Shown one piece after another: positions 30,071 through 38,380 of a stretch of DNA of 58,184 bases (within the stretch, counting starts at the first letter, position 1; each line of letters starts with the position of its first letter). The translations under genes and the position numbers were made by a program. The stretch comes from Sporosarcina sp. E16_8. Lineage in GTDB: Bacteria > Bacillota > Bacilli > Bacillales_A > Planococcaceae. The notes under the pieces were generated by a model. It was not told where the DNA came from. It ran no database searches and saw only the letters and a list, made by a program, of their open reading frames with translations. The stretch spans positions 1 through 58,184 of the forward strand of contig NZ_JADPRZ010000019.1 in the NCBI RefSeq assembly GCF_017347095.1, in the 5' to 3' direction.

Positions 30071-32034
30071 TGGCAAAAAAGACTTCAGGAAAACGATCCT
30101 TTGTAGTCATGATTATCGGATTGTTCCTGTTAGTTTTATTGTCTTTTATTCACTTAACACAAGGTCAAGCGGATTATACGGTTGCTCAATTAGTAAAAGA
30201 AGTGTGGACTGAGGGGCGCGTGCAGGACATCGTGCTCTCTCTTCGACTTCCGCGTTTAGTAATTGGGATTCTTGCTGGTGGGGCCCTTGCGGTGGCGGGG
30301 GCTGTATTGCAGACGTTGACGAATAACCCATTAGCATCTGCAGGCACACTAGGAATTAATGCGGGAGCGTATTTTTTCGTCGTTGTTTCGATGATTTTCT
30401 TTCCATCGCTACTCGGTAATTTCCCGTTTATTGTTGCATTGGCGGGTGCTGTACTGTCATCTGTTCTCGTTGTGATGCTAGCAGGCAAGCAAATGGAGCC
30501 CGTGCGTGTTGCGCTGACAGGGATGATTATTTCGTTATTATTTGCGTCAATGACAGGTTCTTTGCAGCTATTATTCGAAAATCAGACGAACGGTCTTTTT
30601 TTATGGGGCTCGGGGACACTTGTTCAATTAAATTGGGACGGTGTATCGTTTGCGGGGCCGGTTATCATTGTGTTCTTCGTCCTCGCATTAGTATTGGCAA
30701 AGCCGTTGGATACGTTATCGTTGGGTGAAGATATCGCGTCGTCTCTTGGACAGAATGTTAGGTTTGTTAAATTACTCGCATGGGCTGTTGCAATTGTCCT
30801 TGCGGCTACAACAGTAAGTGTTGTCGGACCAATCGGTTTTATCGGATTAATGGCCCCACATATTGTTCGGATGCTTGGTGTTCGCGGGCATTTGAACATT
30901 CTCCTCCAGTCATTTTTATGGGGAAGTGTCATGCTGATCGGAGCGGATGTGTTAGGGAGATTGATTCAACCTGGACAAGAAGTTCCGGTTGGTGCAATGA
31001 CCGCGTTAATTGGTGGTCCGTGGCTGTTGTATTTGGCATGGAAAACCGCGAAAACGCATAGTCGAGGCGACCGTCAAATGGGTGGTACATCGAAACCGGT
31101 GAAACTGTCGGTTGTCATCACAATCGTTGTTGCACTCATAGTTGTTATTATTTCATTGGCTTTATCATTTAATGGCACTGCATGGACGACCGAATGGTTG
31201 AAACCTGTTGTGTGGAATTTCCGAGTTCCGCGCGTGTTAACGGCGTTCATTGTCGGCGTTATGCTCGCGGTTGCGGGGGTATTATTGCAGGGGGTATTAC
31301 GAAATCCATTGGCGGATGCAAGTATTTTAGGTGTCACATCAATGGGTGGTGCTGGGGCGATGATGCTTCTCGTGTTATTTCCCGCCATTCCAGTTAACTA
31401 TATGCCGCTTGGTGCGGTGGTGGGGGCTGCCATCGCACTTGGTATTATTTTAGGAACATCGTGGAAAAATAACTTCCAACCGATGCTCGTTGCACTTATG
31501 GGGATTGCAATTTCCGCGTTCGGTTCAGCCGCCACACAAGTACTCGTCGTGAAAGCGAAACTCGCTGTAGCGGCTGCGCTCGTCTGGCTATCGGGAAGTA
31601 CGTACGCAAAAGGATGGGACGATGTACAGCTAGCCGTTTTATTATTTGCATTGTTTATCGGACCAGCCATTTATTTGACGCGCAGCTTGGATACATTGAC
31701 GTTCGGGGATGATGTTGCCGCAGGTCTTGGACTTTCTGTGAAGTCGACTCGTGTTTGGGCATTGATTGTTGGTGTCGCGATAAGCACGGCAGCCGTTTCA
31801 ATTGTTGGGACGATCGGTTTTGTTGGGCTTGTTGCACCTCATATTGCACGTAGATTGGTTGGTTTCCGTCATCTGCCTTTGCTTGTCGTATCAGGATTAT
31901 TAGGTGGGCTACTTCTTGTCACCGCCGACTTTGTCGGAAGAATTTTAATCGCGCCGAAAGACATTCCGAGTGGGTTGATTGTCGCGCTGATCGGTACACC
32001 CTATTTGCTATATCTCCTACGGAAAATGAAATGA
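30070..32034 (+). CDS. Fused double FecCD-type iron-siderophore permease
   Basis: A 654-residue membrane protein containing two FecCD permease domains in one chain (about 1-330 and 340-654). Each has roughly ten hydrophobic segments. Each half repeats the FecCD signatures, LRLPRLVIGILAGGALAVAG versus FRVPRVLTAFIVGVMLAVAG, and GPIGFIGLMAPHIVR versus GTIGFVGLVAPHIAR. The arrangement is that of Gram-negative FhuB; B. subtilis uses separate subunits such as FhuB and FhuG. The start overlaps the lipoprotein stop by one base. A strong terminator ends the operon. Confidence 0.93.
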   Translation: MAKKTSGKRSFVVMIIGLFLLVLLSFIHLTQGQADYTVAQLVKEVWTEGRVQDIVLSLRLPRLVIGILAGGALAVAGAVLQTLTNNPLASAGTLGINAGAYFFVVVSMIFFPSLLGNFPFIVALAGAVLSSVLVVMLAGKQMEPVRVALTGMIISLLFASMTGSLQLLFENQTNGLFLWGSGTLVQLNWDGVSFAGPVIIVFFVLALVLAKPLDTLSLGEDIASSLGQNVRFVKLLAWAVAIVLAATTVSVVGPIGFIGLMAPHIVRMLGVRGHLNILLQSFLWGSVMLIGADVLGRLIQPGQEVPVGAMTALIGGPWLLYLAWKTAKTHSRGDRQMGGTSKPVKLSVVITIVVALIVVIISLALSFNGTAWTTEWLKPVVWNFRVPRVLTAFIVGVMLAVAGVLLQGVLRNPLADASILGVTSMGGAGAMMLLVLFPAIPVNYMPLGAVVGAAIALGIILGTSWKNNFQPMLVALMGIAISAFGSAATQVLVVKAKLAVAAALVWLSGSTYAKGWDDVQLAVLLFALFIGPAIYLTRSLDTLTFGDDVAAGLGLSVKSTRVWALIVGVAISTAAVSIVGTIGFVGLVAPHIARRLVGFRHLPLLVVSGLLGGLLLVTADFVGRILIAPKDIPSGLIVALIGTPYLLYLLRKMK

Positions 32035-32089
32035 AAAGAGTTATAAACTATTAACAGGCTTAAGAGTTTCCTCGTCAATATCCTATTAG

Positions 32090-32128
32090 AACACAAAAAG
32101 CATCGCACTTAGCGATGCTTTTTGTGTT
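32090..32128 (+). terminator. Terminator after the permease gene
   Basis: AACACAAAAAGCATCGC pairs perfectly with GCGATGCTTTTTGTGTT over a five-base loop. The palindromic A/T ends make it usable in both directions. Confidence 0.9.
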
Positions 32129-32247
32129 GATTATAGAAAGAGGGTTTAAATAATTAATGTTGAATTTGACAGTGATAGGAAGTAATTGGGAGGCCGTGTT
32201 TAAGTTATTAATAAAAGTCATGTCAAATTTCTTTTAGGTGGGATAAA

Positions 32248-32799
32248 ATGAGTTTTATAAAATCAAAGAAGATCTTCCTAATTGTTTTAGTAGTAGTAAT
32301 TGGTGCAGGAATTTTGTTTTCAAGGGATGATAATGCATTAGTAATTACTGAAGTTGAGAATAGTTGGGTTATCACCAATTTGTATCATATCGAACTATTT
32401 GATGATAAAAAAGCAGTAGTCTTTTTTGAAACTATTGACGGTTCAGAAAGGGAAGTGTATCTAGAAAAAACAATTTTTAAATGGCATGAGAGACGCGGTT
32501 ATATGCATGAACCAGAGGGGATAGATGAACCTCTTCATTTATCATTTTCAGAATCCCCATTTAAAAATGAGGAAGATTTAGAACTTGTGGTAATAAGGGT
32601 ATATGATACGAAAATAAATAATGTCGAAATTAGAACAACTAAAGGTTTACTAAAAAACATAAAAATACAGCCCAAGCGTGTAGGGAAGACTGTGGGATTT
32701 GGACTGGTCAGAATAGACGATAAGGACATTTTAGAAGCTGAATTTGTTTCTTACAATGCTGAAGGGAAATTTTTATATTCGGTTAAACTAGAAAGCTAA
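32248..32799 (+). CDS. Hypothetical membrane-anchored protein
   Basis: I do not recognise this 183-residue protein. A single hydrophobic segment near residues 9-26 (IFLIVLVVVIGAGILF) suggests a signal anchor, with the rest outside the cell. That part is rich in charged residues and alternating hydrophobics, suggesting a beta fold; it has no cysteines and no known motif. RBS AGGTGGGA is well spaced. The coding sequence is more A+T-rich than the core genes around it, consistent with acquisition. It stands alone between a terminator and the MFS gene. Confidence 0.75.
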   Translation: MSFIKSKKIFLIVLVVVIGAGILFSRDDNALVITEVENSWVITNLYHIELFDDKKAVVFFETIDGSEREVYLEKTIFKWHERRGYMHEPEGIDEPLHLSFSESPFKNEEDLELVVIRVYDTKINNVEIRTTKGLLKNIKIQPKRVGKTVGFGLVRIDDKDILEAEFVSYNAEGKFLYSVKLES

Positions 32800-32990
32800 A
32801 TTAAATTAAGTTGATGCCTCAAGGCAATTAAGTTTCTCATAGTATTCGGAACATTCGTACCTATCAATTTAGAATTGACGTATAATGGAATTATATAACT
32901 CATTCTTGCTACCTCTATTAACTTTATTAAATTTAAGTGTTTTGTAATTAATTATCGGTTTTTTTCTTGTAAAGAAAAACAATAGATTTC

Positions 32991-33060
32991 AGGAGGTATT
33001 CATCGAGTGTAAAACTACCCTGTACTAATCAGAATTAAACTTTGATTGTAAAGGGGTAGT
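32991..33060 (+). promoter_or_regulatory. Leader with SD-sequestering hairpin before the MFS gene
   Basis: A strong stand-alone SD AGGAGGT (32991-32997) is followed by ACTACCC (33014-33020), which pairs with GGGTAGT (33054-33060). An inner AATCA/TGATT stem adds stability. The 3' arm covers the only plausible SD (AAGGGG) of the downstream exporter. This is the layout of translational attenuators before drug-resistance genes. No clear leader peptide exists: a GTG-TAA start-stop (33007) or a short AUC-initiated frame are the only candidates. Confidence 0.5.
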
Positions 33061-33064
33061 AAGA

Positions 33065-34282
33065 ATGAAAAGTCAGACTTTCCGTTTTCTTTGGATTGGT
33101 CAGTCAATGGCCAATTTGGGTGATATCTTTTATATTGTGGGGCTTATTTCAATTTTATATGCTTCGACAGAGTCGCCGTTTGTATTAGCATTGGTACCGT
33201 TTTTCAGTATGTTTGGTCGTTTTAGTAGCGGTATGATTTCCCCATTATTGTTAAATCGATATCCACTAAAGACACTGCTTGTTTATTCTCAAGTGAGTAA
33301 GACATTATTATTGTGTTTGCTAGCGCTTATCTTAGTACTTCACATAACGTCGAGCATATTCGTTATAATAAGTTTCGTATTTATGATAGCTTTTTTAGAC
33401 GGTTGGGCAGCGCCAGCGAGCCAAGCAATGTTGCCGCGTTTGGTGCCGAAAAATGAACTTGTGAAAGCCAATAGCTTCTTCTCCATCATTTACGAAACAG
33501 TAAATTTAGGTGGATGGGCAATTGGAGGGCTACTTGTTGCATTTTTAAGCGGTCAAAATGTTGTTTTGATTACGGTGGTATTGTATTTGGTAGCTTCTTT
33601 ACTGATGACTAAAATTGTTGACCCTACCGAATTTCGTAGAAAAGCTTCCGAAGGTCGTAAGAGTGGTGAGCTAAAAGAAGGTTGGCAAATAGTCTGGAGT
33701 AATCCACTGTATAAGAGTCTTTATGTGCTTACCGTATTTGAAGCCATTGCAAATGTTGTATGGATTGCCTCTATACTTTATGTCTTCGTGACGGAAGTAC
33801 TTGGTGAAACTGAAGCTTGGTGGGGATATATTAATACATCATTTTTTATAGGTATGGTCGTTGGTGGGATCATTTGTTCTCGTTTTACCTTGGTTTTCGA
33901 GAAAAACTTAAAGTTTGTTTTGATTACTTTTTCTTTTGGAATCAGTATCCTGACACTTCTTTTTGGTTTAACGACAATTGCTTGGTTGTCCCTTATCTTT
34001 ATGGGACTTAATGGGGTTTTTCAACAACTAAAAGCAATTGCTGCGAACACATTTCTTCAAAAGTCAGCAAGTCCTGAAGAACTTCCTAAAATTTATGCTG
34101 TAGAAAGTGCCTTAGTGTCGTTATTATTTGCGGTTTCCTCTTTACTGTTTGGTGCACTTGCTGAAATATGGGATGTGCGAATCACATTTGTTATTTCAGC
34201 AATATTGTTAGGGGCGGCAGCAATTTATGCTGCGATTCAACATCGTCGTTTTTATGTAAAGGAATCATCGAACAATCAATAA
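33065..34282 (+). CDS. MFS transporter, DHA3-like exporter
   Basis: A 405-residue major facilitator protein with about 10-12 hydrophobic segments. It is close in pattern to the MFS_3/enterobactin- and macrolide-exporter type: FRFLWIGQSMANLGDIFYIVGL at the N-terminus and DGWAAPASQAMLPRLVPKNELVKANS between segments 4 and 5. The substrate is unknown; drug or siderophore export would both fit, the latter because of the iron locus nearby. Its SD lies in a hairpin, hinting at induced translation. A terminator follows. Confidence 0.85.
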   Translation: MKSQTFRFLWIGQSMANLGDIFYIVGLISILYASTESPFVLALVPFFSMFGRFSSGMISPLLLNRYPLKTLLVYSQVSKTLLLCLLALILVLHITSSIFVIISFVFMIAFLDGWAAPASQAMLPRLVPKNELVKANSFFSIIYETVNLGGWAIGGLLVAFLSGQNVVLITVVLYLVASLLMTKIVDPTEFRRKASEGRKSGELKEGWQIVWSNPLYKSLYVLTVFEAIANVVWIASILYVFVTEVLGETEAWWGYINTSFFIGMVVGGIICSRFTLVFEKNLKFVLITFSFGISILTLLFGLTTIAWLSLIFMGLNGVFQQLKAIAANTFLQKSASPEELPKIYAVESALVSLLFAVSSLLFGALAEIWDVRITFVISAILLGAAAIYAAIQHRRFYVKESSNNQ

Positions 34283-34296
34283 CGGTGAAAAGCGCG

Positions 34297-34335
34297 AAAA
34301 AGGAGCTAAAACCATAGCGGTTTTTAGCTCCTTTT
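34297..34335 (+). terminator. Terminator after the MFS gene
   Basis: AAAAAGGAGCTAAAACC pairs with GGTTTTTAGCTCCTTTT around a short loop. Confidence 0.85.
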
Positions 34336-34371
34336 GCCGTGTTATATATGTTGTAGTATTGAATTCGGTGT

Positions 34372-34417
34372 CAGTTACTGCCACAATTCAATGGGCTCAT
34401 ATGATGTCAGTAACTGG
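34372..34417. repeat. Hairpin element R3, copy 2
   Basis: CAGTTACTG (34372-34380) pairs perfectly with CAGTAACTG (34408-34416). CCACAATTC follows the left arm. It shares its end words with the element at 22955-23001. It lies directly upstream of R2 copy 2. Confidence 0.55.
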
Positions 34418-34432
34418 AACTGGAATATGTAT

Positions 34433-34497
34433 GTGAACCCAGCGTAGGCGCATTACAGGGGTAGCCGAAGCCCTAAGCGCCGAAGCGTTATTCAAAG
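34433..34497 (+). repeat. Short dispersed repeat R2, copy 2
   Basis: CAGCGTAGGCGCATTACA then GGGGTAGCCGAAG, followed by CCTAAGCGCCGAAGCG, an internal echo of GCGCCGAAG. It shares most positions of its core with 10591-10652. The rest of the 34283-34558 gap holds a terminator and R3 copy 2. Confidence 0.6.
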
Positions 34498-34558
34498 GAA
34501 TCGTTTATTCAACTCATATAGTTAATTATTTGTATTCAGAGGATGGTATTTTGTCGAG

Positions 34559-34732
34559 TCACTGTATAGCCCGGATCCCCTGATACCTATTCAGTAATGT
34601 ATCCAGCTCTTGACTGCATGCGACGACAACCGGATGACTCAAACCAAAAACATTTGCCTTCGCATACATAGCATTTCTTTTTAATTTTATTAGTACCGAT
34701 AGAAATCGCTTTTTGGGAATTGTTTTTACCAT
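34559..34732 (-). CDS. Spo0E-like aspartyl-phosphate phosphatase family protein
   Basis: A 57-residue protein whose second half, GLSHPVVVACSQELDTLLNRYQ, carries the Spo0E family signature S-x-E-L-D in a predicted two-helix fold. Spo0E proteins dephosphorylate Spo0A~P and delay sporulation. The first helix is unusually basic (KKRFLSVLIKLKRNAMYAKAN). I start it at the ATG 8 nt after GGAGG; an ATG ten codons upstream has no RBS. It is a single gene on the minus strand between the MFS gene and yabM. Which response regulator it serves is unknown. Confidence 0.75.
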   Translation of the reverse strand: MVKTIPKKRFLSVLIKLKRNAMYAKANVFGLSHPVVVACSQELDTLLNRYQGIRAIQ

Positions 34733-34951
34733 CCGTGGTCCCTCCTTATTTACTTTTTTCATTATTTCTATTTTCTTGATATAATTTACAGTAAGATACT
34801 TACAAATCTTATACCTATGTCTTTCCCATAAAGTTGAACAACTAAACCTATTCTTGATTTAAATATGAATAGTCGATGTTTTTTTGGAATCTAGCCGTTA
34901 TTCATTCATGATATAATGGGTGTACTATGCACGAAAGAAAGAGGCACGGAT

Positions 34952-36544
34952 ATGGCGCAGCAATGGGACATGAAAACGTTTATGAAAGGCGCTTCGATTC
35001 TGACGATCTCTGCAATTATTGTGAAATTGCTTGGTGCGGTTTACCGGGTTCCGTTTCAAAACCTTGTCGGTGACAAAGGGTTTTATATTTATCAGCAAGT
35101 GTATCCGTTCATTGGCGTATTTATTGTCTGGACGTCGTATGGTTTTGCGGTAGCTGTATCGAAACTGCTCGCGGGAAGTACGAGTCGTGGTGAGGCGAAA
35201 GCGATGATGCGTGTGGCATTTACCTATCTAGTTTTATTATCAACAACCTTTTTTGTTCTATTAACTATTTTTGCACCATTTTTCGCACATTCCATGGGCG
35301 ATGCTGAGCTCGTTCCTCTCCTGCGGGCAGGCGCGTATATCGTTCTGCTAATGCCAGCGTTAGCAGTTTTGAAGGGTTCATTCCAATCGGAGGGGCGGAT
35401 GGTACCTGTTGCCGTTTCAGGTGTTGGAGAGCAGGCTTTCCGTGTAACGGTCATCCTCATTGGAACATGGATTGCAGTACGATCAGGTGCTTCGCTCTAC
35501 GCAGCAGGTGAAGTGGCGATGTGGGGCGCGGTTGTCGGGGAAAGTGCTGGTGTTATCATACTTGCGCTCTATTTTCGGAATACGTTCAGAGGACCATTAG
35601 AAAAAGTGGACACGTGGCGAGTGGTGAAAGAATTGACGGTTGTCAGTTTGGGGGTCAGCGCAAGTTCACTTATTCTCCTGATGTTTCAATTGGTCGATTC
35701 ATTTACGGTTTATAATATCCTGCTATCTAATGGTTTTGCGGCGGATGCGGCCATGGTGACGAAAGGTGTCTATGATCGTGGGCAGCCGCTCGTGCAAATG
35801 GGAATTCTGATTGCTTCGACATTAGCGCTTGCCATTGTTCCGCTCATCGCTCATCACTCGACAAAGAATGAGGGGCGAGGGGCATTGCCGTTTATTCGAC
35901 TAACATTCCGGACTGCTTTTCTATTTGGATGGGCGGCTGCAACAGGACTTGCGCTTGTTTTACCTTATGTAAATGAAATGCTGTTTGAAACACGTGATGG
36001 CTCTGTGGCACTCATTATTTTCTCGCTACAAATTCTTTGGTTGTCGCTAATTTTACCACTAACGGCAATGCTTCAAGGGGCAGGGAAAGTGAAAGTACCA
36101 ACGCTCATGCTTATCGGTGGCTTGGTTATAAAAATATTTGCCAATCAACTCCTGGTTCCCCTATGGGATGTCACGGGGGCGGCAATCGCGGGCAATATTG
36201 GTTTTGCAGCTATTACGTTAGGGTTACTACTCTACTTTAAAAAGGTGTGGCCAATTTGCCTTGCACCAACACGGTTTTACGGATGGGTGGTAGGGGCAAC
36301 CATCCTCATGATGGCGGTTGTCTTACCTTGGATGATCATTGCGGACGGGTTTTTATTCGACAAGTTGCCGGTGCGTATTGAGGCAACACTTATCGCATTA
36401 ACATCCGTTTCGGCGGGAGCAGCTGTTTTCCTTTTCGTCGTTATGAAATCACGTATAATGGCAGAGAAGGAATGGTTTCTTCTTCCATTCGGAAAACGTT
36501 TAGCTACATTGCAATTACGACTTACTAAAAGAAAAGGTGAATAA
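34952..36544 (+). CDS. yabM: SpoVB-like polysaccharide biosynthesis/flippase family protein YabM
   Basis: A 530-residue MATE/MOP-superfamily membrane protein with about 14 hydrophobic segments. It belongs to the SpoVB/RfbX group related to lipid II flippases. GASILTISAIIVKLLGAVYRVP at the N-terminus and the LLPLTAMLQG-like segment near residue 370 are typical. Its own substrate is not established, although relatives act in spore cortex precursor export. The ATG at 34952 follows AAAGAGG. It is the first gene of a block (yabM-N-rqcP-P-Q-divIC) with tight spacing. Confidence 0.88.
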   Translation: MAQQWDMKTFMKGASILTISAIIVKLLGAVYRVPFQNLVGDKGFYIYQQVYPFIGVFIVWTSYGFAVAVSKLLAGSTSRGEAKAMMRVAFTYLVLLSTTFFVLLTIFAPFFAHSMGDAELVPLLRAGAYIVLLMPALAVLKGSFQSEGRMVPVAVSGVGEQAFRVTVILIGTWIAVRSGASLYAAGEVAMWGAVVGESAGVIILALYFRNTFRGPLEKVDTWRVVKELTVVSLGVSASSLILLMFQLVDSFTVYNILLSNGFAADAAMVTKGVYDRGQPLVQMGILIASTLALAIVPLIAHHSTKNEGRGALPFIRLTFRTAFLFGWAAATGLALVLPYVNEMLFETRDGSVALIIFSLQILWLSLILPLTAMLQGAGKVKVPTLMLIGGLVIKIFANQLLVPLWDVTGAAIAGNIGFAAITLGLLLYFKKVWPICLAPTRFYGWVVGATILMMAVVLPWMIIADGFLFDKLPVRIEATLIALTSVSAGAAVFLFVVMKSRIMAEKEWFLLPFGKRLATLQLRLTKRKGE

Positions 36545-36545
36545 T

Positions 36546-38015
36546 ATGCATCAGTTAACAATTATTGGTCTCGGCGCGGGTGACCTTGACCAATTGGCAC
36601 TTGGGACATATCGAAAGTTGAAAGAAGCAACCTGCATTATTGCACGTACGGATCAGCACCCCGCTGTCGCGGAGTTAAGAGCGGAAGGTATTATTCTGAC
36701 AAGTTTCGATGAAATTTATGAAAAACACGATTCATTCGAGCACGTATATGATGAAATCGTAGATCGGCTGCTAATTATGTGTGCAGAACAACCGGTAACC
36801 TATGTTGTACCGGGACATCCGCTCGTCGCAGAACGGACCGTGCAGTTATTAGTCGAGAAAGAACGTGAAGGTCTAATCCAAATGGAAATTGCGGGGGGAA
36901 ATAGTTTTCTTGACCCGATTTTTGCGGCGCTACGTATTGATCCGATTGAAGGGTTCCAGCTACTCGATGGTACGGATATGAAACGCGATGATGTCCAGAT
37001 GAGGCAGCATATTCTAATTGGACAAGTGTACGATGCGTTCGTGGCATCTGAAGTGAAACTGTCATTAATGGAAAAGTACGCCTACGATCATCCAGTGACG
37101 GTTGTTACGGCCGCGGGCTCTACGGGCGAGCAATTGATGACAGTTCCGCTATTTGAACTGGACCGTGTCACTGAAATTAACAATTTGACTACCGTTTATG
37201 TACCTCCTGTTGCCGAAAGGGAAGCGCGGCTGAAAGATTGGTCAACGTTCAGGGAAATTATCGCTGCACTGCGCGCTCCGGACGGCTGCCCGTGGGATCG
37301 TGAACAGACGCATGCATCGTTGAAACGATATTTGCTTGAAGAAGCGCATGAGCTACTTGAGGCGATTGATAATGAAAATGATGACGCAGTAATTGAAGAG
37401 CTTGGCGATGTATTGTTACAAGTATTCCTTCATGCTCAAATTGGCGAAGACGACGGTTATTTTGCCATGGAAGATGTGCTTCAATCGATAGGATCGAAAA
37501 TGATTCGCCGCCACCCGCATGTTTTTGGAGAAAAACATGTGTTGGATTCGGAAGAAGTCCTCCAAAATTGGCAGGACATTAAGAAACAGGAAAAACCGTT
37601 AGCTGAATCACTTTTAGAAGGTCAAGAACGTCCTTCTTCATCACTTCTCACGTCACTTAATTATCAAAAAGAGGCGGCAAAGGTTGGGTTTGATTGGCCA
37701 ACGATTGACGGTGCTATGGAAAAGTTTGATGAAGAATGGATGGAGTTCCGCAAAGAACTAGAGGGCGGAACGACATACAGTCAAATGGACGAACTAGGTG
37801 ACGTTCTGTTCACAATCGTCAACATTTCACGCTTCCTCAAACTATCTCCAGAAGAAGCAATGGTCCACGCCAATCAAAAGTTCAACAGGCGGTTTTCATT
37901 CGTTGAAAAGAGTGTAAAAGATGGACATGGTAAGTTCACTGACTATACACTTGATGAACTTGAAGAGTTTTGGAAACTAGCAAAAAAAGGGGAAGATAAT
38001 CATGAGACTCGATAA
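36546..38015 (+). CDS. yabN: Bifunctional methylase-domain / MazG nucleotide pyrophosphohydrolase (YabN)
   Basis: A 489-residue two-domain protein, the same length as B. subtilis YabN. Residues ~1-220 have the tetrapyrrole-methylase fold (IIGLGAGDLDQL), and residues ~250-489 the MazG domain, which hydrolyses NTPs including aberrant ones. The first MazG metal motif is EEAHELLEAI...EELGDVLLQ (EExxE...ExxD); a second half repeats it near residue 420. The ATG at 36546 follows AAAAGGTG. The fusion is normal for Bacillales. Confidence 0.93.
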   Translation: MHQLTIIGLGAGDLDQLALGTYRKLKEATCIIARTDQHPAVAELRAEGIILTSFDEIYEKHDSFEHVYDEIVDRLLIMCAEQPVTYVVPGHPLVAERTVQLLVEKEREGLIQMEIAGGNSFLDPIFAALRIDPIEGFQLLDGTDMKRDDVQMRQHILIGQVYDAFVASEVKLSLMEKYAYDHPVTVVTAAGSTGEQLMTVPLFELDRVTEINNLTTVYVPPVAEREARLKDWSTFREIIAALRAPDGCPWDREQTHASLKRYLLEEAHELLEAIDNENDDAVIEELGDVLLQVFLHAQIGEDDGYFAMEDVLQSIGSKMIRRHPHVFGEKHVLDSEEVLQNWQDIKKQEKPLAESLLEGQERPSSSLLTSLNYQKEAAKVGFDWPTIDGAMEKFDEEWMEFRKELEGGTTYSQMDELGDVLFTIVNISRFLKLSPEEAMVHANQKFNRRFSFVEKSVKDGHGKFTDYTLDELEEFWKLAKKGEDNHETR

Positions 38016-38292
38016 ATTTTTGAAAGTATCCCGGCTGATCAAGAGACGGACGCTTGCCAAACAGGTAGCTGATCAAGGGCGTATAACAATCAATGAAAAA
38101 GTGGCGAAAGCGTCATCGGTTGTAAAAGAAAGCGATGAATTGGCCATCCGTTTTGGTCAGAAGATTGTTACGGTAAAAATAAACATGTTGAAAGATACGA
38201 CGAAAAAAGACGATGCAGCCTCAATGTACACAATTTTGAAGGAAGAGAAGCTTGAAAAAGTGGAACCGGAATTCATGGACGATGAAGATTGA
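38002..38292 (+). CDS. rqcP: RNA-binding S4 protein RqcP
   Basis: A 96-residue S4-domain protein (YabO/Hsp15-like), MRLDKFLKVSRLIKRRTLAKQ, now known in B. subtilis as RqcP. With RqcH it adds alanine tails to nascent chains on stalled 50S subunits. It overlaps yabN by 14 nt. The tail beyond the S4 domain is ~10 residues longer than I recall for B. subtilis. A terminator follows, separating it from the sporulation genes yabPQ. Confidence 0.93.
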   Translation: MRLDKFLKVSRLIKRRTLAKQVADQGRITINEKVAKASSVVKESDELAIRFGQKIVTVKINMLKDTTKKDDAASMYTILKEEKLEKVEPEFMDDED

Positions 38293-38294
38293 AC

Positions 38295-38328
38295 AACATG
38301 ACAGGGAATTTTCCTGTCATGTTTTTTT
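38295..38328 (+). terminator. Terminator after rqcP
   Basis: AACATGACAGG pairs with CCTGTCATGTT around GAATTTT, followed by T-run. Confidence 0.88.
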
Positions 38329-38380
38329 ATGTCCCAGCATAAGATAGCTGTGAACGTACAAGCAAAGGGGGAAGCATATA

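Noticed and set aside
32881..32912. Promoter for the MFS gene built on TTGACG or TATAAT
   Set aside because: Neither hexamer has a partner at acceptable spacing, so no promoter is claimed there.
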